Assembly: GCA_002711185.1 (NCBI GenBank)
Contig: PAHL01000003.1
Location: 1 to 11,162, forward strand
DNA: 11,162 nt
Reading direction: 5' to 3'
Origin: Flavobacteriaceae bacterium
Lineage (GTDB): Bacteria; Bacteroidota; Bacteroidia; Flavobacteriales; Flavobacteriaceae
Each line of letters begins with the position of its first letter. Position 1 is the first letter of the stretch. Both the position numbers and the translations under genes were made by a program. This document shows positions 8,401 to 11,162 of this stretch, in pieces. The notes under the pieces were generated by a model. The model was given only the letters and a program-made list of their open reading frames with translations, searched no databases and was not told the DNA's origin.

Positions 8401-11162
8401 GGTTATTTGGCTCAAGCAAATAATAATGTTGCAAAAATTTATGGGAAAGCAGTAGGATCTCAATTAATGCTTCCTGCATTTAATGAAGATGCAACAATCA
8501 TGGCTGTAGGAGCAAAGACTTATGATGATAATAGAGGTTATGTCAGAGTTTATCAATTAAGTCTTGGAAAATGGGTTCAAATTGGAAATGATATTGAGGG
8601 TGAAAACAAATGGGATTTGGCTTTTAACATATCTCTTTCTGCAGATGGAACAGTTGTTTCTATTGGTGCCCCTGGAAATGATGCCGAGGATGGAAGTGAT
8701 ACACAAAGAGGGCATGTTAGAGTTTATAAGTTCTCTAATAATAGCTGGTCTCAGTTAGGAACAGATATTGATGGTGATGATGCAGGCGATGGCTTTGGCT
8801 ATGATACTGCGCTGTCCTCTGACGGTACAATTTTAGCAGCATCTGGATGGTATAATAGTTCAGATCGTGGTCATGTAAAAGTTTTCCAATATTCTAATAG
8901 TGCTTGGTCTCAAATAGGCTCTGATATTGAGGGAGAGAATGTAGCAGATAGATTTGGTCTTTCCATTGATTTATCTGCAAATGGCTTAAATCTTGCAGTT
9001 GGTGCAACATGGGATAATGGAAACGGAGCTAAATCTGGTCATGTAAGAGTTTTTGAATACTCAAAAGCATCTGGCTGGTCAAAAATTGGAGATGATATTG
9101 ATGGAGAAGCTGTTGATGATCATTTTGGCCATGACGTTTCTTTGTCTGCTGATGGAAAAGTCGTTGCTTCTGGTGGAAGAAGAAATGATGGTAGTGCTTC
9201 AAATGCCGGTAATGTTATGGTTTTTGAATATTCAAATAGCAGTTGGTCCAAACTGGGAGATGATATTGATGGAGAAGCTTTAAATGATTATTCATCAAAC
9301 TCATATGGTATTTCTTTATCTTCAAATGGAAAAGTTATTGCGATTGGAGCTCCTTTTAACGATGGAAATGGAACCTCTGCAGGTCATGTTAGAGTATACA
9401 GGTATACAAATAACAATTGGTCTCAAGTTGGAGTAGACTTAGATGGTGAACAAGAACAAGATAAGTTTTATGTAACTGAGTTATCGTCTGATGGAACTAA
9501 ACTTGCAATTGCAGCACCAGGAAATGATGATGGTGGTAATAATGCAGGTCATGTAAAAACCTACTCACTGATAAGTGAAAGTGCTCCTAATCCTGTTGAT
9601 ATTTATTCAAGTACGATTAAAAACACTGCAACAACAATCAATTTAGTTTCATCTGATTCTGACTATGATAATCTTACTTATACTATAGTTTCAAACCCTT
9701 CAAATGGATCTGTTAGTTTAAGTGGAACTATTGTGACTTACACTCCAGCATCTGGATACGAAGGTTCTGATTCATTCACATACAATGTTTCAGATGGAAA
9801 TACAACCTCAAGTGCAAAAACAGTTAATTTGGATGTATTTGCATCTTACACAAATAAATCAATTCAAATTGGTTCTGATATTGATGGTGAAGCTGCAAGT
9901 GATTTTTCTGGTCAGCCTCACGGTGGTGTAGTAGTTTCAGGAAATGGTAATATAATAGCTGTCTCAGGATCCCGTAATGATGCTGTTGCAAATAATGCAG
10001 GACATGTTAGAGTGTTTCAAAACAGTAATGGTTCATGGACTCAGTTAGGTTCCGATATTGATGGTGAGGCTGCTTTAGATAGGACAGGAGCTCAAAAAAG
10101 TATTTCTTTGTCTGATGATGGTTTAACATTAGCTGTTGGTTCACCTTGGAACGATGATAGTGGATCCAACCAAGGAAAAGTTAGAGTTTATAAATACCTT
10201 AACAATTCGTGGTCACAACTTGGGTCTGATATTTTAGGTGGTGATGGAAATGATGATGCTTTTGGAGCTAGCTTGGAGCTTTCCTCTGATGGAAAAACTA
10301 TTGTAATATCTTCTGACAGTTATGATGGAGATGGAACTGATCGTGGTAGGGTAAAGGTTTATCAATTAATTAACAACAACACTTCTTGGACTCAATTAGG
10401 AGGAAATATTGATGGATTAGCCAATGATGATTATTTTGGATATGCTCTATCAATATCAGGGGATGGAAAAATTATTGCAATCGGAGCAGATTATGTTGAT
10501 AATTCTGGTAATACTAATATTGGTGCTGTATATGTGAAAAAATATACATCTTTAGGATGGGTCGATCATGGGTCAATTATATTTGGCGAAGCAGCTGCTG
10601 ATACTTTTGGAGGTACTATATCTCTTTCAAAAGATGGTAACATACTTGCTGTTGGAGCAGATTTAAACGATGGAAATGGATCAAATTCCGGTTCTGTTAG
10701 AGTTTATCAGTTTGCAAACAATAGTTGGACTCAGTTAGGTAATGATATTGATGGCGAAGCGGCTGGAGATAATTTTGGAATTTCTGTTTCCCTCTCTGAT
10801 AGTGGAAAGTTTTTGGCTGTTGGTGCTCTTAAAAATGATGGTGCAAACGGTTCAGATTCAGGTCATGCAAGAGTTTATCAATATTTAAATAATTCATGGT
10901 CACAAATAGCTGTAGATTTTGATGGAGAAGCTGCTGAAGATGAGTTTGGTTCCTCAGTTTCAATTTCAAATGACGCAACAACGCTTATTGTTGGTGGATG
11001 GAAAAATGATGGAAATGGTACAAATTCTGGTCATGCGAGAGTCTTTAATCTTAAAAACTCCTCTCCTTCAGCAACAGGGCAACCATCAGTATCTACAACT
11101 GAAAATGTTGCAAAAGAAATTACTTTAGCTGGAACAGACCCTGAAAATGACCCTCTAACCTA
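5383..11162 (+). CDS. Giant secreted beta-helix / Ig / beta-propeller protein (3' end missing)
   Basis: The frame is open from ATG 5383 to the last base of the window: 1926 complete codons and no stop. The start is fixed by in-frame TAA codons at 5371 and 5380 directly upstream and by the signal peptide that follows. Domains by residue: signal peptide 1-20; carbohydrate-binding-like jelly roll about 28-178; right-handed parallel beta-helix about 180-705; bacterial Ig-like domain 717-820; cadherin-like 821-915; tandem-95 Ig-like 918-1005; seven-bladed propeller about 1010-1396; tandem-95 Ig-like 1401-1487; second seven-bladed propeller 1491-1890; a third tandem-95 domain from 1891, cut by the window edge. 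It is probably exported by Sec and then T9SS, with the sorting domain beyond the window (inference). The beta-helix suggests polysaccharide binding or cleavage, but I could not assign catalytic residues. The other modules look like spacers or adhesive parts. Confidence 0.95.
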   Translation, partial: MFFKKLKYFLLIIFCSYSYSQCLNTANKKGYFDVASVDTNSWNIDQFATYSIETKDFYYRESTTGGSLKVVVPSNNDNHAKIYTRSSCGDVVFNSDQWNVSLYIRGDLNDQIDFSLIDGSNNNSSLGSYTHTIRYKGWHYIRFNITASGATNTGKLKINFKNKGTYWLDQIVLSQDSWNTWIVAPSGGDYTNIKNAITNNNYAAGDIILVKNNNNGYKNSNWDGLYNNTNDSNGAVVPLNTNSFLDNDNGTINRPVVIRNFIENDGTHHIPLIKMDGTGGFIAGKWNGGNSPKPVTHLEIAGFEIEGPNQNITYAQAKAYKQSVVDAIYTDPANPNPSAGTHNGAARRHIFHGAGINIAVGNYINIHSNKVHNTTSSGIRVDNGDYLRLHDNEVYKTTWWTFNAPSGIVIAQSKHIDNQNIVKMRIERNLVYDNINKIPYFNPSYTTSVNCNGGKTDTRYGCGAQNKIIDGSGVYITRNNDLGSGAYDENPNGQYIGKFYFSNNVSYGNGMNGLVVHKTSWTTATNNTIYGNGEVPTVGSSEGGWQQYVDSSNNPIAWKNDLVVGRQDASGLVVHTSSNVKIHNNIVWPRENSDAAYTLFIKQINGQDISLTNLEWKNNLAGPQGSTKNGKINNSNNNTTATGWIENDDPEFTNISGNNRDFTLKASSPALNQGLSDSAENPYYDKSYHLISSSGNQLDMGAFERDSNNSNASSDNTSPTMAITASQVSDGGTSNDSSLTLTFTSSEATTNFAVGDITVSGGTISNFASTSSTVYTATFTPSSDGATTIDVGAGTFTDAAGNNNTAANQFNWTYNVSPTNISISSSSVQENSTGGTQVGNLSTTDSDSSNHTYSLVSGTGSTDNDFFEVSGTNLKTKSSTTLNFESKNSYSIRIRTNDGSSNFEKQFTITVTDVDEAPVSSNVSASTTINTSTEITLVSTDPDFNSLSYSIVSNPSKGTLGTISGNKVTYTPNNDFLGTDSFTFRSTDSNGNQSSSTKTVSIKVFNGYLAQANNNVAKIYGKAVGSQLMLPAFNEDATIMAVGAKTYDDNRGYVRVYQLSLGKWVQIGNDIEGENKWDLAFNISLSADGTVVSIGAPGNDAEDGSDTQRGHVRVYKFSNNSWSQLGTDIDGDDAGDGFGYDTALSSDGTILAASGWYNSSDRGHVKVFQYSNSAWSQIGSDIEGENVADRFGLSIDLSANGLNLAVGATWDNGNGAKSGHVRVFEYSKASGWSKIGDDIDGEAVDDHFGHDVSLSADGKVVASGGRRNDGSASNAGNVMVFEYSNSSWSKLGDDIDGEALNDYSSNSYGISLSSNGKVIAIGAPFNDGNGTSAGHVRVYRYTNNNWSQVGVDLDGEQEQDKFYVTELSSDGTKLAIAAPGNDDGGNNAGHVKTYSLISESAPNPVDIYSSTIKNTATTINLVSSDSDYDNLTYTIVSNPSNGSVSLSGTIVTYTPASGYEGSDSFTYNVSDGNTTSSAKTVNLDVFASYTNKSIQIGSDIDGEAASDFSGQPHGGVVVSGNGNIIAVSGSRNDAVANNAGHVRVFQNSNGSWTQLGSDIDGEAALDRTGAQKSISLSDDGLTLAVGSPWNDDSGSNQGKVRVYKYLNNSWSQLGSDILGGDGNDDAFGASLELSSDGKTIVISSDSYDGDGTDRGRVKVYQLINNNTSWTQLGGNIDGLANDDYFGYALSISGDGKIIAIGADYVDNSGNTNIGAVYVKKYTSLGWVDHGSIIFGEAAADTFGGTISLSKDGNILAVGADLNDGNGSNSGSVRVYQFANNSWTQLGNDIDGEAAGDNFGISVSLSDSGKFLAVGALKNDGANGSDSGHARVYQYLNNSWSQIAVDFDGEAAEDEFGSSVSISNDATTLIVGGWKNDGNGTNSGHARVFNLKNSSPSATGQPSVSTTENVAKEITLAGTDPENDPLT
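5464..5916 (+). other. Carbohydrate-binding-like jelly-roll domain
   Basis: Residues 28-178 alternate short beta strands and end in GTYWLDQIVLSQD, which resembles the last strand of CBM4/9-like galactose-binding folds (a YxxDxIxL ending). Aromatic residues that could stack on sugar are present (W109, W144 region). Cys22 and Cys88 could form a disulfide. Placing such a domain just before a beta-helix is common in secreted polysaccharide-active proteins. The family assignment is by pattern only. Confidence 0.5.
5920..7497 (+). other. Right-handed parallel beta-helix domain (pectate-lyase-like fold)
   Basis: Residues 180-705 open with WIVAPSGGDYTNIKNAI, the usual first turn of pectate-lyase-like helices. 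Helix rungs follow: INIAVGNYINIHSNKVHN, SGIRVDNGDYLRLHDNEVY, MRIERNLVYDN, FYFSNNVSYGNGMNGLVV, ATNNTIYGNG and VKIHNNIVW. The end (FTLKASSPALNQG, then LDMGAFE) matches the C-terminal cap seen in beta-helix proteins with the SPAxDxG and DxGAFE motifs. Two cysteines at 451 and 462 (NCNGG, YGCGAQ) may pair in a loop. The fold occurs in polysaccharide lyases and glycoside hydrolases, but also in non-enzymatic surface proteins. I cannot identify a catalytic set or a PL family. Confidence 0.75.
7531..8397 (+). other. Ig-like, cadherin-like and tandem-95 spacer domains
   Basis: Three small beta-sandwich modules follow the beta-helix. The first (7531-7842) has TLTFTSSEATTNFAVGDITV and ends in GAGTFTDAAGN, the pattern of the bacterial Ig-like group with DITV and TDAAGN motifs. 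The second (7843-8130) is cadherin-like: SVQENSTGGTQVGNLSTTD, then YSLVSG, then ESKNSYSIRIRTND, then FTITVTDVDEAP. The third (8134-8397) is of the tandem-95 type: STDPDFNSLSYSIVSNPSKG, then VTYTPNNDFLGTDSFTFRST. They probably hold the beta-helix away from the propellers, with calcium bound in the cadherin-like linker (DVDEAP). Confidence 0.8.
8401..9570 (+). repeat. First DIDGEA-type seven-bladed propeller
   Basis: Seven repeats of 53-59 residues share the pattern W-x-Q-(L/I)-G-x-D-I-D-G-E-x-x-x-D-x-FG, then SLSxDGxxxAxGA, then NDG, then GHVRVY. The GHVRVY-like strands start at 8536, 8710, 8869, 9037, 9208, 9382 and 9547, which makes seven blades. The DIDGE-like motifs start at 8590, 8764, 8923, 9094, 9262 and 9436. 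The pattern fits the FG-GAP_2 group of integrin-alpha-like propellers. Blades differ from the calcium-loop blades of the upstream gene, so the two genes carry different propeller lineages. Function is probably binding or spacing, not enzymatic. Confidence 0.85.
9088..9111 (+). repeat. 24-bp exact repeat between adjacent blades
   Basis: These 24 bases, encoding GDDIDGEA, are identical to 9256-9279, exactly 168 bp (one blade) downstream. Flanking codons differ (AAA ATT versus AAA CTG before; GTT versus TTA after). This suggests recent blade duplication or local gene conversion. Confidence 0.85.
9583..9852 (+). other. Tandem-95 Ig-like domain between the two propellers
   Basis: Residues 1401-1487 run APNPVDIYSSTIKNTATTIN, then SSDSDYDNLTYTIVSNPSNG, then VTYTPASGYEGSDSFTYNVS. 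They closely match the domain at 8134-8397, including SIVSNPSKG versus TIVSNPSNG and the shared VTYTP and DSFT strands. A third copy begins near 11062 (PSATGQPSVSTTENVAKEI, then DPENDPL). Confidence 0.85.
9853..11052 (+). repeat. Second DIDGEA-type seven-bladed propeller
   Basis: GHVRVY-like strands start at 10000, 10174, 10345, 10522, 10690, 10861 and 11029, again seven. DIDGE-like motifs start at 9877, 10054, 10228, 10405, 10576, 10744 and 10915. The first DIDGEA strand precedes blade 1 and has no GHVRVY before it, as expected if the propeller is closed by joining its first and last strands. The blade around 10441-10600 is the most divergent (AVYVKKY, then HGSIIFGEAAADT, with the DIDG sequence lost). 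Confidence 0.85.
11053..11162 (+). other. Third tandem-95 Ig-like domain, cut by the window edge
   Basis: After the last propeller strand (VFNL) the sequence resumes an Ig-like module: SSPSATGQPSVSTTENVAKE, then LAGTDPENDPLT. It is the same type as the modules at 8134 and 9583 and would begin a third Ig-propeller unit or the C-terminal part of the protein. Only about 36 residues are visible. Confidence 0.75.

Noticed and set aside
8401..11052. The 160-177 bp periodic DNA as a CRISPR or satellite array
   Set aside because: The period is a whole number of codons, the frame stays open and the conservation is at the protein level, so it is explained by propeller blades.

Overview
The window is AT-rich (roughly one third G+C by eye) and is filled almost completely by two very large genes, both on the + strand and separated by 94 bp. 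The organism is probably a marine member of the Bacteroidota, most likely class Flavobacteriia. The upstream protein ends in a type IX secretion (T9SS) type A sorting domain. Both proteins are mosaics of beta-propeller, Ig-like, Calx-beta and SprB-like modules typical of gliding or polysaccharide-degrading marine flavobacteria. Start regions are A/T-rich without a clear Shine-Dalgarno sequence, as is usual in this phylum.

Region 1 (1-5288) is the 3' part of a secreted multidomain protein whose start lies upstream of the window. In order it shows: a Calx-beta domain with an NHL-like beta-propeller inserted into it, a seven-bladed FG-GAP/VCBS calcium-binding propeller, an FN3-like domain, a second seven-bladed FG-GAP/VCBS propeller, a second homologous FN3-like domain, a thrombospondin type-3-like calcium loop, a SprB-like/flavobacterial C-terminal module, and the T9SS sorting domain. 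The C-terminal cassette (about 4560-5285) has visibly different codon choice from the rest of the gene.

Region 2 (5289-5382) is a short intergenic gap with no convincing terminator or promoter.

Region 3 (5383-11162) is the 5' part of a second giant secreted protein of at least 1926 codons. It is open to the last base of the window with no stop codon. It shows a signal peptide, a carbohydrate-binding-like jelly roll, a right-handed parallel beta-helix of the pectate-lyase-like type, a bacterial Ig-like domain and a cadherin-like domain. A higher-order repeat follows: (tandem-95 Ig-like domain + seven-bladed propeller) twice, with a third Ig-like domain starting at the window edge.

The two proteins look like neighbouring cell-surface or extracellular products that bind, and possibly cleave, polysaccharide or act as adhesins. 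That role is inferred from domain content; no catalytic residues could be assigned. I see no mobile element, CRISPR array, RNA gene, defence system or other obviously new system. The most interesting points are architectural: the propeller nested in Calx-beta, exact seven-blade counts including degenerate blades, the Ig-propeller super-repeat, a 34-bp exact repeat between propellers, and the codon shift at the sorting cassette.
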